NCBI GenBank assembly: GCA_963704535.1
Contig: OY969916.1
Span: forward strand, 3,348,001-3,412,000
Source: G963704535 sp963704535
GTDB taxonomy: Bacteria > Chloroflexota > Chloroflexia > Chloroflexales > Roseiflexaceae
Direction: 5' to 3'
DNA: 64,000 nt
The notes under the pieces are model-generated. The model ran no database searches. It was not told the DNA's origin and saw only the letters and a list, made by a program, of their open reading frames with translations. Below, in pieces: positions 46,758-56,943 of this stretch; within the stretch, counting starts at the first letter, position 1; the number at the start of each line of letters is the position of its first letter. The translations under genes and the position numbers were made by a program.

Positions 46758-47212
46758 TAGTATACCCCTTTAGGAAAACCTATATCGTCCCTGGATTGGC
46801 TAAGACTCGGGCAAGCAGCGCCGCTTGTTCGTGCATGCTTTCGATCATCGCCGCACGGCGCCGGCATGTTTCCCCGACCAGCGAAAGGAGGCGCTAGCAG
46901 ACGTTGATCCCAGGCAACCCATAACCGTGGCCGATCGCCCACGGGCGTCGCGGCGCCGCGCCATCGCTCCAGCATCCCACCGCTCCACCGCTCCACCGAC
47001 CTCACCCATCGCACGCCTCCCGCTTGGCATCGCGCACCTCATACTAACTTGCGTTCTGGCGGAAAAGATGAACGTGGGAGAAAGCAAGATCGTGGAGGGC
47101 AGCCCCTCCACACCTCCCCGCCGCAAGATGCCACACTTCAAGTTGGTATAACGTAGTCCAAACTCGTACACCATAGCGTGATATTGGCACCTTATGAGGA
47201 GGGTTCATCACC
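46758..47212. other. Long leader region of third subtilase gene
   Basis: No convincing gene is present. The stretch holds a degenerate G-rich repeat copy (47080-47125, core GGAGGGCAGCCCCTCC). I see no recognisable riboswitch fold. Confidence 0.45.
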
Positions 47213-50200
47213 ATGCGTTCGTATCGGGGAAAGGTCTCCAAACGGGTGTTCAGCCTGCTGCTGATCCTGGCTGCCGCGCTCTCGCTCGCCCCGGCGACGA
47301 TGGCCCGCCAGCTGGCCGGCCAAGGCGCCGCGCACACCGACCCACGCGCCAAGATCCATGCCGACCTATTGAGCGATATTGACGCGGCGCTAAGCAGCGG
47401 CGCCAGGCTCAACGCGGCGACCGCGAGCATGCAATTTGTGGCCCGCATTGTACCGGGAACCGACCTGGGACCGTACGCCGAGCGCTGGTTCGCGCGGCCG
47501 TTTGTCGACCCGCTGGGTCTGACGGTGGGCGCCGGCTCGGCTCAACCATCCAAGCTACTGAAGATGGCGGCGCTGCCGGGCGTCATATTCCTCCAGCGGC
47601 CCGAGTTCGCTGGTCGAGCCACCCAAGCCGGTCGACACCGACGTCGAAAAGCAACTCAACAGCGCGATCAGGCCGAAGCTCAACACCGACCCGAACGCCC
47701 CCCGCCCCGGCCCGGCGCCCAACGGCTGGTTCCACACCACCGGGGCGATCCACGGCTCGACGCGGGCTTGGTCGAAGGGCTACACTGGCGAGGGCGTGCG
47801 CCTGATGTCCAACGACTCGGGGGCCGACTACTGCCACCCCGACCTGCACGGGACCTGGGCCTACGTCGACGATCAGGACTCGCCCTACTACGGCCTGCCC
47901 GAGATGTTCGACTCGTACACCAGCTTCGTCGCGGCCTTCGACTACTACACCGGCAGCAGCCTTATCGCCGATGGGCAGGCCTACTACGCCGACACCTCGA
48001 CCGAGATCACCGCGCCGACGGCCGCCGACTGGAACACGGCCCCCGCCGACCAGAAGGTCGTCGACTTCCAGCCGCTTGGCGCCGCCGCCGCGCACACGTA
48101 TACACTGCCGGGCACCAGCCGGAGCGGCGTCTACCACATCGGCTTCCACCCCGATAACTCGCTCGCCTCAGTCGCCGACATTTTGAGCGCTGAGTTCGGC
48201 GACGGGTCGGCGCTGTTCCGGGAGCGCGCCGCGATCCTGGTGGTGGACGGGAAGCGCAGCGGCCAGTACGACAGCGTCTACGTCGACCTGAACTACAACT
48301 ACGATTTCACCGACGACACGCCCGCCATCCTCGACCGCCGCTTCCGGCACCATGAGACCGCCTGCCTTGACTATGACGAGGATGGTCTCAACGACGTGTC
48401 GGGCGGGCTGGTCTACTTCATCGCCGATGGCGAGACCGCTGCTCCGACGCTGGACTGGTACTGGGGCATCCCCGGCACCAACTACGGCAATGGCGACCTG
48501 GTCGCCTTCCACGTGATGGACTTCTTCGCCAGCCCCGCCGGCAACCACGGCCAGGGCACCACCTCGGTGGCGGTGGGCCAGGGCCGGGTGCGCGGCAACA
48601 TCATCTTTGGGCCGGACGGCCCCCCGCAGGCCGAAGGCCAGGGACTGGTCGTCGGCCCCGGCAAGGATGTCCAGAGCACCCAGAACGGTGACTTCTACAG
48701 CTCGCCGTTCATCGAGGATGGGCTTCATCTTCGCCGCGCTGGGCTACGACGGCGTGTCGGGCACGGGGGACGATATCCAGATCATCAGCAACTCCTGGGG
48801 CAGCAGCAATGTCGACAACGACGGCTGGGACCAGGAATCGCGCCTACTCGACCTGATCAACCGCGATATAGGGCCGAACCTGGCCATGCTGATCGCGACC
48901 GGCAACGGCGCCGCCGGCTACGGCACGGTGACTTCGCCCAAGCCGTCAACCGGCATTGGGGTGGGCGCATCGACGCTGTTCGACACGTTCGGCGGCTTCG
49001 AGCCGATCGGCTCGGCCGACCAGATCGTCGGCGGCGACCCGATGTCCTGGTCGGACCGCGGTCCTGGCGCCGACAGCGGCGTCGGAGTCGACGTGGTGGC
49101 GACGGGCGCCTTCGGCACCGGCGACGTCGCGCTGAACGAGATCCTGGTGGGCGCGATCGCCACCGACAGCTTCGGCGGCACCTCGATGGCCACCCCGGTG
49201 GCGGCCGGCAACCTGGCGCTGATCTACGACGCCTGGCACTCGCGCACCGGGGAATGGCCGACATTTGCACAGGCCAAGGCGGTGCTGATGGGCACGGCCA
49301 AGAACACCCACCACGACGTATGGAGCCAGGGCGCCGGGCTGGTCGACGCCGACGAGGGCACCAACGCCGCGTCGGGCCGGGGCGGCACCTACGCCTTCCC
49401 GACCGAGTGGCGCGTGGGCGACTACCACGATAAAGAGTATCAGGCCTTCGCCAATATCATCGGCCCCGGCGAGTCCGACACCCAGACCTTCACCCTGCCG
49501 AACAACAGCAACAGGTCGCTCAAGGTACACCTGAGCGCGCTGCGCTTCCAGCAGGCCGGCTCGCGCTTCTACTCCTTCACGTCGAACGACCAAGCCGGGG
49601 ATCACGGCCTGGCCAACATCCCGGATTATGTGTTCCGCATCGACCAGGACATCCCCAAGGGCACCGACCTGCTCCAGGTGCATCTCTCGAAACCCTACGG
49701 CCAGTTCGACCCGGACGGCGACCTGTCCGAGCCGTTCAACAACTGGCGCGTCAACATCCAGAACTGGACCGACCTCGACGGCGACGACCAGTTCTGGGTT
49801 GATCAGAACAACAACGGCCAGGTCGACGTGACCTTCGACGACGATGGCAACGTCACCGGCAGCGAGATGGACATCGGCGAGTTCGTGCGCTTCACCTATG
49901 GCTACAACACCGGGCCGACTCAGCAGGCCCGCATCGGCAAGCCGCTGCAACGGATGGATGACGGCATCCTGCTCTCCTTCCGCCACCGCAACCAGGTGGA
50001 GGAGGTGCCGCAGACCGACCTGACGGTGCAGGCCACGTTCTGGAAGGAGGTCGCGTGGGACTGGCTCTCCTTCAACAACAGCGAAGTGACGATCCCGGCC
50101 CGCGGGAGCGCGACCTTCAACGCCAAGATCAGGGTGCCCAGCAATACGCCGTACGGCATGTACGAGGGCTCGATCATCGCCAGCTACGGCAGCCACGACG

Positions 50201-51348
50201 TCCAGATCCCGGTGACGGTCGCGGTCGCAGCGACCGGCACGCGCTTCGCCTTCGGCGGGACCTCGGCCCGCAACGAGCTCTACGATAATAGCCGGCTGTT
50301 CGGCTACACCGACTACGACTGGCGCGAGGAGTCCGGCGACTGGCGCTTCTTCTGGACCGACGTCAGGCGCAGGGATCTGCCGAGCAACGGCCAGTCCTTC
50401 CTGGTGGTGGATAACACCTGGGAGAACAACGGCACCGACATCGATACGATCGTGCTTGGGCCGCAGGAGGACTGCTTCAGCAACGGCGTCAACTGCCCAG
50501 ACCTCTTCGAAGGGTTCCCCGGCGCCAGAAACATCTACGGCCCGTACACGCTGGAGCCGGTGGGCAGCAGCGTGAATACCCACGTCGGCAGCGGGCGCTG
50601 GCGCTTCCAAACCTCGTCGGGCGGCGCGCGCGAGATGATCGCCGCGCCGGCGAGCCCTGGCCTGCACGGCATCCTGCTGCACCAGGTCAAGGTTGCCGGC
50701 GGCAACACCGGCGATCCCTTCGCCGGCCGGGTCGGGCTGGTGACGGTCGATCCGGGCGCGATCACGGCTGGCGCGGGGGAGACCTCGACGACGGTGACGA
50801 TCAACACCCAACTGGCGCTCGAGAACTTCCAGGCCGATGGCTTCGGCTTAAGCCGACCAGAGATAACCACCGAGACCGCCAGCCAGGATGACCCCAACGA
50901 TCCGTCGTCCGCTTCGTTCAGCAAGACGGTGACGATCCAGCACGGGGCCTTGCTGGAGGTGCAGACCTCCAACTCCGCGAACGGGTCGGACATCGACCTA
51001 TATGTGTATGGGCCGGATGGCTCATTGGTCGGCGTCTCGGGGGGATCGACGGACGAGGAGTTCGTCTCCCTGCTCTTCCCCGAAGACGGCGACTACACGA
51101 TCCAGGTCCACGGCTACAGCGTCCCGTCGGGGACCGACACATTCGAGCTGTCGGTCAACGCGGTGCAGGGCAACGATATCACGGTCAGCAACCTGCCATC
51201 CTTCATACCGGCGGGCGGCTCGGCCACGATGACGGTCAGTTGGGATACCACAGGGCTTGCGCCGGGCACCTACTCCGGGCTGGTGCTAATGGGTCCGGCG
51301 GCGGCGCCAGGGCTGCTCCAACTGCCGGTGGAGGTCGTAGTGCAGTAG
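47213..51348 (+). CDS. Very large secreted subtilase with pre-peptidase C-terminal domain, two apparent frameshifts
   Basis: Three plus-strand frames join into one protein of about 1,378 residues. The first has a signal peptide (VFSLLLILAAALSLAPATMA) and propeptide. The second has the Asp region (GEGVRLMSNDSGADYCHPD) and the His motif NHGQGTTSVAVG. The third has the Asn oxyanion region and Ser in FGGTSMATPVAAGN, then beta domains and a pre-peptidase C-terminal (PPC) domain (GSDIDLYVYGPDGSL). A large insertion separates Asp and His. Single extra bases near 47598 (GAGTTCG) and near 48718 (a GGG run) explain the breaks. The ATG at 47213 has GAGGAGGG upstream. Confidence 0.82.
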
Positions 51349-51355
51349 CGCATTG

Positions 51356-51473
51356 GAGACTGTTTGAAAAGGGGGAGTTTGAGGGGTCGCCCCTCAAGAA
51401 TCCCCCTTCCACCACGGATCGCGAGTGACACTTGGAGATTGGAGATTGAAAAATCTCCAATCTCCAATCTCTT
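51356..51473. repeat. G-rich repeat plus ATTGGAG heptamer hairpin
   Basis: Bases 51356-51410 are a damaged copy of the 67-base palindrome at 27869. Bases 51434-51473 are ATTGGAG heptamers facing their complement across GAAA, forming a perfect hairpin between two convergent genes. Confidence 0.8.
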
Positions 51474-52167
51474 ACAGCTCCCCACAATAGTAGGCGATCC
51501 CGCCGACGGCGACGTAGCGGTACCGGGCGCCGCCGGCCTCAAGCACGACCTCGTAACCCACCCGCAGGCCGGCGGCGCCCGCTTTGGCCGAGTCCCCACA
51601 CGGCGCGTCACTAGCCACCTCCCGCGCGTCGCCGCCGACGATGCCGATGTCGCCGGCCGGCACCCCAAGCCGGGCCGCCAGGTGCCCAAGGGCCGCCACG
51701 CGCACGTCCTTCCGATACTGGTCGGGCGATCCCGCGCCGGTGGGCGCCGGGCTGCCCGCCGCTCCAAGCCCGTAAATCAGAAACGACTCGGCCTGGGGCG
51801 GCGCCGGGCGAACGAGTGCGATCGGCGTTCGCGGCGGGGCGTGGGCCGGCGGGGTCGCGACCACTGGCACCGTCGTGCTGGGTAGCGGCGAGGCGCTGGT
51901 GGGAGCCGCTACTGGTTGCGTTACGGCTGGCGGTTGTGTGCCTGGCCCATTCTGAGCTACCGATGATGAGGATGGCGCAAATGGCGTGAAGGTCGGCGGA
52001 AGTGGCGTCTGCGATACGGACGGATCACCCGGTGCAATCGCTGTGGCCGGGGCGACGAGCGTGGTCGAAGCCGGCGCCTCTAGCGGCATCGAGATACGGC
52101 CACAGCCGATCAGCCCGGCAGTCAACAGCCACCCAATCAATGGCCAGGTCATCCTGCGGTTCAGCAT
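51472..52167 (-). CDS. Proline/threonine-rich lipoprotein of unknown function
   Basis: This 231-residue protein has a lipobox (WLLTAGLIGCG), about 100 residues of Pro/Ala/Thr/Ser linker, and a compact C-terminal domain (about 125-231) with LGAAGSPAPTGAG, a paired-Cys possibility (APCGDS and IAYYCGEL) and LRVGYEVVLEAGGARYRYVAVGG. I do not recognise the domain. The stop codon overlaps the heptamer hairpin by a few bases. The ATG at 52167 follows GAGAGGAG and is preferred over upstream codons because it begins the signal peptide. Confidence 0.7.
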   Translation of the reverse strand: MLNRRMTWPLIGWLLTAGLIGCGRISMPLEAPASTTLVAPATAIAPGDPSVSQTPLPPTFTPFAPSSSSVAQNGPGTQPPAVTQPVAAPTSASPLPSTTVPVVATPPAHAPPRTPIALVRPAPPQAESFLIYGLGAAGSPAPTGAGSPDQYRKDVRVAALGHLAARLGVPAGDIGIVGGDAREVASDAPCGDSAKAGAAGLRVGYEVVLEAGGARYRYVAVGGIAYYCGEL

Positions 52168-52376
52168 ACTTGCTCCTCTCCAGCGCCATATGCGAACGAG
52201 AGGCACGCGCCGCTCGCGCCCTACCCTGTTAGACGCGCCGAAACGCCCGATGGTTCCCCGGTTGCCGGTCCTGCCCTGCGCTCTTTCTCCCCCACAAACC
52301 AAAGGACAATGGTATACTTCTCGTCAGAAGAGACCGGCGCTCCACTCTGGTGGAGCTGCCCGTAAGACAGATCGGC

Positions 52377-54473
52377 ATGCCCGAACCACACACCCCACGA
52401 CCAACTGACATCGCTTCAGCAGCGCGTGCAGCGCTGTGCGGCCGCCGCTATCCCCCGGAACTGCTGGCGCGCCTGGACGAACTGGAGGAGCCTGAGATCG
52501 GCGCGAACCCCTGGGTTGCGCTATTGCAGGGGCGGCGGCTGTGCCGGCTCCACAGCCGTTTCGCCGCCGCGACCGCGCTGATCGACGGGGCGCTGGCCAC
52601 GTTTCGAGCGGTCGGCGACGCGGAAGGGGAGCTGTGGGCGCTGGCCGAGTGGGTGGTGATGCACTACCACGCCGCCGACTTCGCCGCCGGGCTGGCCGGC
52701 GTGGAGCCAACGATCGAGCGCCAGATGCGCCCATACCTGCGCGCCGAACTGCACTTTGGCCGTTTCCTCTGCCTGATCGGCCTGGCGCGCGTGGGCGAGG
52801 CGGTGGCGGCCGGCGAGGCGGCGCTCGCCGCCCTCGACGCCGACCCCGACCCCTGGCTCCAGCAGGTCGGCCGCATCCAGATGCAGCGCAACATCGCCGC
52901 CGGGTATCACTATCTCGGCCAATCGCGCCGCTCGGTCGAGGCAGCCGAGCACGCTGCGGCACTGGCACAGGAGCGCCCCGACACCGCCGACATGCAGCCG
53001 TGGTGCTTCTACGAGCTGGGGCTGGCCTACTGGCGCTACGGCCGGCTGGCCGCCGCCACCGAGGCCCTGGACAGCTCCCGGCGGCTGGCCGAGACCTGGC
53101 GACACCACGAGCTGTGGCGCTGGGCCGTGGCGACTCAGGGGCATGTCCTGCGCGACCAGGACCGCCTGGACGCCGCGCTGGCGGCCTACCAACTGGCCAA
53201 CTGCTGGGGCGAGGATCTGGAGGGACCGGCGTTCATCCAACTGCGCCAGGGGCGCCTGGCCGAGGCGCGCTGGAGCTGCGAGTTGCGCATGGAGCTCGCG
53301 CGGCACAGCGACAACCGTGGCGTGGCCGACGCGCAGATGCTGCTGGCGCTGGTCGAACTCAAGAGCGGGCACCCAGCCGAGGCGCTCCGGCTGCTCGACC
53401 AGGTTCGCGCGGACTACGCGGCCCTGGACTACGGCTACTACGAGGCGACCGCGCAGCTTTATCGCGCGGCCGCAGCGCTCTCACTCGAACGCGCCGACGT
53501 GCTCGCCGATGGGCTAAGGCACTACCTGCGCTTCGCCGCGCGCGAAGAGCAGCTTACTTGCGCCTGGTGGCTGCCCGATCTGATCAAAGAACTGCTGCTG
53601 TACGCCCTGAAGCACGATATCGAGGCGACATGGGCGCGGCACATCCTCGCGCGACGCTTCTCCTCGAACCTGCCGGTATCCTCATCGATCGCCTCGACCT
53701 ACCAGACGGCCGAGCTGGAGATCGCGCGCCGGATGCAGTTGAGCCTGCTGCCCGAGCTACCGCCGGCCATGCCCGACCTGGATATCGCGGCGTGTGTGCT
53801 GCCGGCTGCCGAGGTCGGCGGCGACTTCGTCGGCTATTTTCCCAGCGGCGCCGTCCCTGGGACCGATGCGCGGCGCCAGCTTGGCATCGCGGTCGGCGAC
53901 ATTTCGGGCAAAGGGCTGGGCGCGGCGCTGCTGTTGAGTGGCACCGTCGTCGCGCTGAACACCGTCGCCGTGCCCGACGCCGCGCCGGCGCAGGTCGCGG
54001 CAGCGCTCCACGCGGCGATGCGCCCCTACACCAGCCGCAGCCGGATGAACATTGCCTTCTGCTACACTCTCCTGTCGCAGCGCGCCAGCGGCTGGTCGCT
54101 ACGCACGATCGGGGCCGGGGCCATCCCGCCGCTGGTGCGCCGCGCATCCGGCGAGGTGTTCTGGCTGGATACGGCCGGGTTCCCGCTGGGGACGCTGGCG
54201 GCCGATCGGTACCGGGAAGCGTCAGCCCAGCTTGCGCCAGGCGACATCCTGCTGCTCCTGAGCGACGGGGTGATCGAGTCGATGAACGCAGCGCGTGAAC
54301 TCTTTGGCTTCGACCGTACCGCCGAGGTGCTGGCGGATGCCGGCGCCGCCAAGGACGCGCATGGCACACTCCTGGCGCTGATCGAGGCGGTGCGCCAGCA
54401 CACCGGCGCGCTCGATCAGCACGACGATATCACGATCGTGGTCGTGCGCGTGCTGGCGGGCGCGGCGCGCTAG
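52377..54473 (+). CDS. TPR-SpoIIE/PP2C serine phosphatase
   Basis: This 698-residue cytoplasmic protein has TPR-like helical repeats in its N-terminal 430 residues (LIDGALATFRAVGDAEGELW and following). A coiled coil (TYQTAELEIARRMQLSLLPELP) leads into a SpoIIE/PP2C domain with the metal-site motifs VGGDFVGYF, VGDISGKGLGAAL, GAIPPLV, LLLLSDGVIES and DQHDDITIVVVR. RsbU-type phosphatases activate STAS anti-anti-sigma proteins. Two STAS proteins occur in this window (20.7 kb and the right edge), though neither is adjacent. The start is uncertain: ATG 52377 or GTG 52350; neither has a strong ribosome site. Confidence 0.87.
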   Translation: MPEPHTPRPTDIASAARAALCGRRYPPELLARLDELEEPEIGANPWVALLQGRRLCRLHSRFAAATALIDGALATFRAVGDAEGELWALAEWVVMHYHAADFAAGLAGVEPTIERQMRPYLRAELHFGRFLCLIGLARVGEAVAAGEAALAALDADPDPWLQQVGRIQMQRNIAAGYHYLGQSRRSVEAAEHAAALAQERPDTADMQPWCFYELGLAYWRYGRLAAATEALDSSRRLAETWRHHELWRWAVATQGHVLRDQDRLDAALAAYQLANCWGEDLEGPAFIQLRQGRLAEARWSCELRMELARHSDNRGVADAQMLLALVELKSGHPAEALRLLDQVRADYAALDYGYYEATAQLYRAAAALSLERADVLADGLRHYLRFAAREEQLTCAWWLPDLIKELLLYALKHDIEATWARHILARRFSSNLPVSSSIASTYQTAELEIARRMQLSLLPELPPAMPDLDIAACVLPAAEVGGDFVGYFPSGAVPGTDARRQLGIAVGDISGKGLGAALLLSGTVVALNTVAVPDAAPAQVAAALHAAMRPYTSRSRMNIAFCYTLLSQRASGWSLRTIGAGAIPPLVRRASGEVFWLDTAGFPLGTLAADRYREASAQLAPGDILLLLSDGVIESMNAARELFGFDRTAEVLADAGAAKDAHGTLLALIEAVRQHTGALDQHDDITIVVVRVLAGAAR

Positions 54474-54499
54474 ACGAATGAGCTGGCGCGATACGCCAT

Positions 54500-54527
54500 T
54501 TGCACGCGATGAAAACATGGCTATAAT
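54500..54527 (+). promoter_or_regulatory. Promoter of tRNA-Lys gene
   Basis: TTGCAC (54500-54505) and TATAAT (54522-54527) are 16 bases apart, and the tRNA begins 12 bases after the -10 box. Confidence 0.65.
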
Positions 54528-54538
54528 AGGAGGCAAGC

Positions 54539-54610
54539 GGGCTGGTAGCTCAGTGGTAGAGCAGCGGTCTTTTAAACCGATGGTCGCGGGTTCGATCCCC
54601 GCCCGGCCCA
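54539..54610 (+). tRNA. tRNA-Lys (anticodon UUU)
   Basis: The 72-base gene folds as a complete cloverleaf. The acceptor stem is GGGCTGG/CCGGCCC with one G-U pair, the D stem GCTC/GAGC, the anticodon loop CTTTTAA with TTT at positions 34-36, and the T arm GCGGG-TTCGATC-CCCGC. The top anticodon-stem pair is G-A. CCA is not encoded. A recombinase remnant lies about 110 bases downstream. Confidence 0.96.
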
Positions 54611-54720
54611 TTCCACACACATCTGACGCCACATCGTATCGCTCAACCGCGCATTCGCCGCCACGAGCAATGGGGCGATCAGGCCCAGTGGCCGGATTGC
54701 CACCACCGAGTGGCGCTTGA

Positions 54721-54987
54721 TCAGCACCTGCTCCACACACTGTACCAAAACTCCCGTCGCTCAGGCATTGGTCCCGCACGAAGGAGATCCGCCAGCTCGG
54801 CCAGTAGGCGCACAGCGCCATCCACAAGCGCCGGACTATCATCGGCCTCCGCCGCCCCCTCCTGCTGAAGCTGCCTCCGCAGCGCCTTCCGCTCGGTTTC
54901 ATATTCTTCGTCGGTTTTCAACCCATCTTCGTACAGCCGCGCAAGCCGCTTGATGCGGGCCTCAAGCGCGGCGCGATTGGTGGCTGG
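54721..54987 (-). pseudogene. Remnant of large serine recombinase C-terminus
   Basis: The minus strand encodes about 88 codons ending in TGA at 54721. They match the C-terminal coiled coil of large serine recombinases (ALEARIKRLARLYEDGLKTD, then EEYETERKALRRQLQQE and LLAELADLL ... ERREFWYSVW). The frame is closed upstream by a stop at 54988, and no catalytic domain or zinc region is present. It lies beside tRNA-Lys, a classic integration site, so it probably marks an old integrated element. Confidence 0.6.
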
Positions 54988-55093
54988 TCATGTTGCCGGG
55001 CTCGCCTGGCGCTTATGCAATATGGGCACGGCATGCATCCAGTTGATCTTCCAGGCTTTCCCCCTGGAGTTGCTTGCGACTCGATACGCGGAT

Positions 55094-55555
55094 CTAAATC
55101 TCAACCCCAGGCAGGCCATCCGCACCCAACAGCAGCGACAGTTCGCCGGCGTGGGGCAGGTCGTGGTCGAGGAGACCCCAGATCGTCTGCAGGATCGGTA
55201 CCTGCTCCTCGGGGATAGCGTCGGTGGGTGATCCGCGCATCAGACAAACGGTGATGAACCGCCAGGTCAGTTCCAGCCCATGCACAATCTCGGCGGCAGT
55301 GTGCGGTGGGTCGTCGGCATCATCCCACCGGAGCAGCGACGTTAGTTCCGCCGCTTCCTCGCCCAGAGTACGGTGCAGCCACAAGGCTCGCCCAAAGACG
55401 ATATGTTCGGCGATTTCTCCCGGCGTGCGCAGACCAGGCATAAGCCGTCGCTGCATTTGTTCCTCGGTGAGCGGCGCGATTGCGCGCTTGAGGGCCTCCT
55501 GGTAGTCTTGCCAACTTTCGAAGGCACGCGCCTCCGCTATTGCTGCTCTTGTCAT
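55094..55555 (-). CDS. DinB-like four-helix protein
   Basis: This 153-residue protein has a DinB/YfiT-like four-helix bundle pattern, with AEHIVFGRALWLHRTL and HDLPHAGELSLLLGADGLPG supplying the histidines typical of the family's metal site. Such proteins often act as thiol-dependent transferases or as unknown small enzymes. Its ATG directly follows the stop of the flavin-binding gene, so the two are translationally coupled. Confidence 0.78.
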   Translation of the reverse strand: MTRAAIAEARAFESWQDYQEALKRAIAPLTEEQMQRRLMPGLRTPGEIAEHIVFGRALWLHRTLGEEAAELTSLLRWDDADDPPHTAAEIVHGLELTWRFITVCLMRGSPTDAIPEEQVPILQTIWGLLDHDLPHAGELSLLLGADGLPGVEI

Positions 55556-56062
55556 TTACGCTACTCCCTCTACATTTTGCAATAGTATGGCGGGCGTGGC
55601 CACGGCTGTCAAAGCGGTATCGCCAGTCTTATGGGTGTAATCCGCTGTTAGCCAGCGTTCCGGACGCATACGAACCACAATATGCTGCCCGTTGGCGATG
55701 GCGCTCGCGCTCTCGGCAATATAGACATTGCCGGCGTCGATGCCAAGATATCGGTGTGCCAATGGCCGCGCATCACGTTCGAGATCAACCGGCTCGATGG
55801 CTGTAATTGGCCCTTCAACACTGACATATTGGTAGGGTCGTTGTTCGCTTTGCACACACAAGCTAAAGCGGCCGGCGTGTTGGAGCAGGCGTGCTTTGCG
55901 CGATGCCTTTTCCATCCAAACAAAGAGTTCGCCGCCTGGCGTATAGCCGTACCATATTGGTACGCTGAGTGGCCCATGCCCTTCCTCTGCGATGCTGATC
56001 ATGCCAACATGCACATCGGCTAAAAAACGCTCACGCTCAGTAGTGGTCATGGTAGGTGACAT
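55556..56062 (-). CDS. Pyridoxamine 5'-phosphate oxidase-like flavin-binding protein
   Basis: This 168-residue split-barrel protein has the family order: RFLADVHVGMISIAEEGHGP, VPIWYGYTPGGELFVW, ASRKARLLQHAGRFSLCVQSE and YQYVSVEGPI. Such proteins bind FMN, F420 or heme and reduce small substrates. It starts at 56062 behind AGGAGC. It is divergent from an HxlR-type regulator across a palindromic operator, so it is the likely regulated target. Confidence 0.85.
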   Translation of the reverse strand: MSPTMTTTERERFLADVHVGMISIAEEGHGPLSVPIWYGYTPGGELFVWMEKASRKARLLQHAGRFSLCVQSEQRPYQYVSVEGPITAIEPVDLERDARPLAHRYLGIDAGNVYIAESASAIANGQHIVVRMRPERWLTADYTHKTGDTALTAVATPAILLQNVEGVA

Positions 56063-56125
56063 CGAGCTGCTCCTGGTTGTTCGATCTCATCTGAGCCTAT
56101 ACCTGCCTATTCGAGTCTACGTTGC

Positions 56126-56169
56126 TACTTGACAATAGTCAAGTACCTACAATAAAGTAGGGTACCTAC
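56126..56169. promoter_or_regulatory. Palindromic operator and promoter of HxlR regulator
   Basis: TACTTGAC-AATA-GTCAAGTA (56126-56145) is a perfect 8-4-8 inverted repeat that overlaps the -35 box TTGACA (56129-56134); TAAAGT at 56153 is a plausible -10. A second palindrome GTAGG-GTA-CCTAC lies at 56157-56169. Binding by the HxlR protein here would control both divergent genes. Confidence 0.65.
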
Positions 56170-56193
56170 CAAAATGTACGTATGAGGGAGATC

Positions 56194-56541
56194 ATGAAAG
56201 TGCAGCAAGGATATACATGTGATACCTGCGGCTTGGTTCCAGCGCTTGACGTGATCGGCGGCAAGTGGAAGGCTCTCATCTTGTGGGAAATGAACACCCG
56301 GCCACGCCGTTTTGGCGAATTCAAGCGCCTCGTGCCGGGTATCAGCGAAAAGATGCTTATTCATGCACTTCGAGAAATGGAAAGGGACGGAATTGTTCGC
56401 CGGGAGGTCTTTTACGAGGTTCCACCACGGGTTGAATACTCTGTGACCGAATTTGGTGCCACACTCAACGCGGCGTTGGAGCCGTTATGCAGTTGGGGCA
56501 AGCGGCATATGGAACGAATTGCCACGCGGCATCAGGAATAA
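56194..56541 (+). CDS. HxlR family winged-helix transcription regulator
   Basis: This 115-residue regulator has the family hallmark ALDVIGGKWKALILWEM, the recognition region FGEFKRLVPGISEKMLIHAL and the wing PPRVEYSVTEFG. Cysteines C9 and C12 at the N-terminus could sense quinones, aldehydes or oxidants, as in HypR/YodB relatives. The ATG at 56194 has AGGGAG upstream; one at 56182 is also possible. It probably represses the divergent flavin-binding/DinB pair and itself. Confidence 0.9.
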   Translation: MKVQQGYTCDTCGLVPALDVIGGKWKALILWEMNTRPRRFGEFKRLVPGISEKMLIHALREMERDGIVRREVFYEVPPRVEYSVTEFGATLNAALEPLCSWGKRHMERIATRHQE

Positions 56542-56641
56542 CGTGAAGCGATTCAGGTCGTCAGTCGTGACCCATCCGCCTGTTTGGCCTGGGTTCATAC
56601 ACTACCGCTTCGGGCAGGGATACTAGGATTGGGAGGCGCGC

Positions 56642-56758
56642 ATGCTGCTGCTGTTAAAGAACATTCTGTTCACGCTGTTGGTACCTGGAACGGTCGCCGT
56701 CTCCATCCCTCTCTGCCTTCTCGCCTCACGAGGCGTGCCTCCGCCCGCAGAGTTGTGG
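56642..56758 (+). pseudogene. N-terminal stub of isoprenylcysteine methyltransferase-like gene
   Basis: From an ATG at 56642 the frame reads MLLLLKNILFTLLVPGTVAV and IPLCLLASRGVPPP, the first transmembrane helix of the isoprenylcysteine carboxyl methyltransferase family. After about 38 residues similarity stops and the frame becomes arginine/cysteine-rich before ending. The rest of the gene is gone. Confidence 0.5.
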
Positions 56759-56943
56759 CGGGGCAGGTGCGATCGGCGGTCATGCCGTTCCTGCGCTCGT
56801 CCGTGCAGGCCATGAAGGTCAGCGCGCTCGCGCGCACGCCCCACAAGGCTGCACGGTTGCGTACGCAAGGCGCAGCACCGATCATGGTCTCCATCTTCGA
56901 TCGGGCGGCCCTCACGGACGCCTTCCGCAACCACCCAAGGTCG
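56755..56943 (+). pseudogene. N-terminal fragment of NAD(P)-dependent epimerase-like gene
   Basis: In another frame, SAVMPFLRSS, then VSALARTPHKAARLRTQGAA and FDRAALTDAFRNH match the first Rossmann unit of NmrA/epimerase-type proteins. The glycine-rich NAD loop before it is degraded and nothing recognisable follows. It fuses directly to the preceding stub, indicating serial deletion. Confidence 0.5.

Noticed and set aside
47590..48725. Programmed ribosomal frameshifting in the third subtilase
   Set aside because: No slippery heptamer with a downstream pseudoknot is evident, and similar single-base breaks occur in four unrelated genes, so sequence error is simpler.
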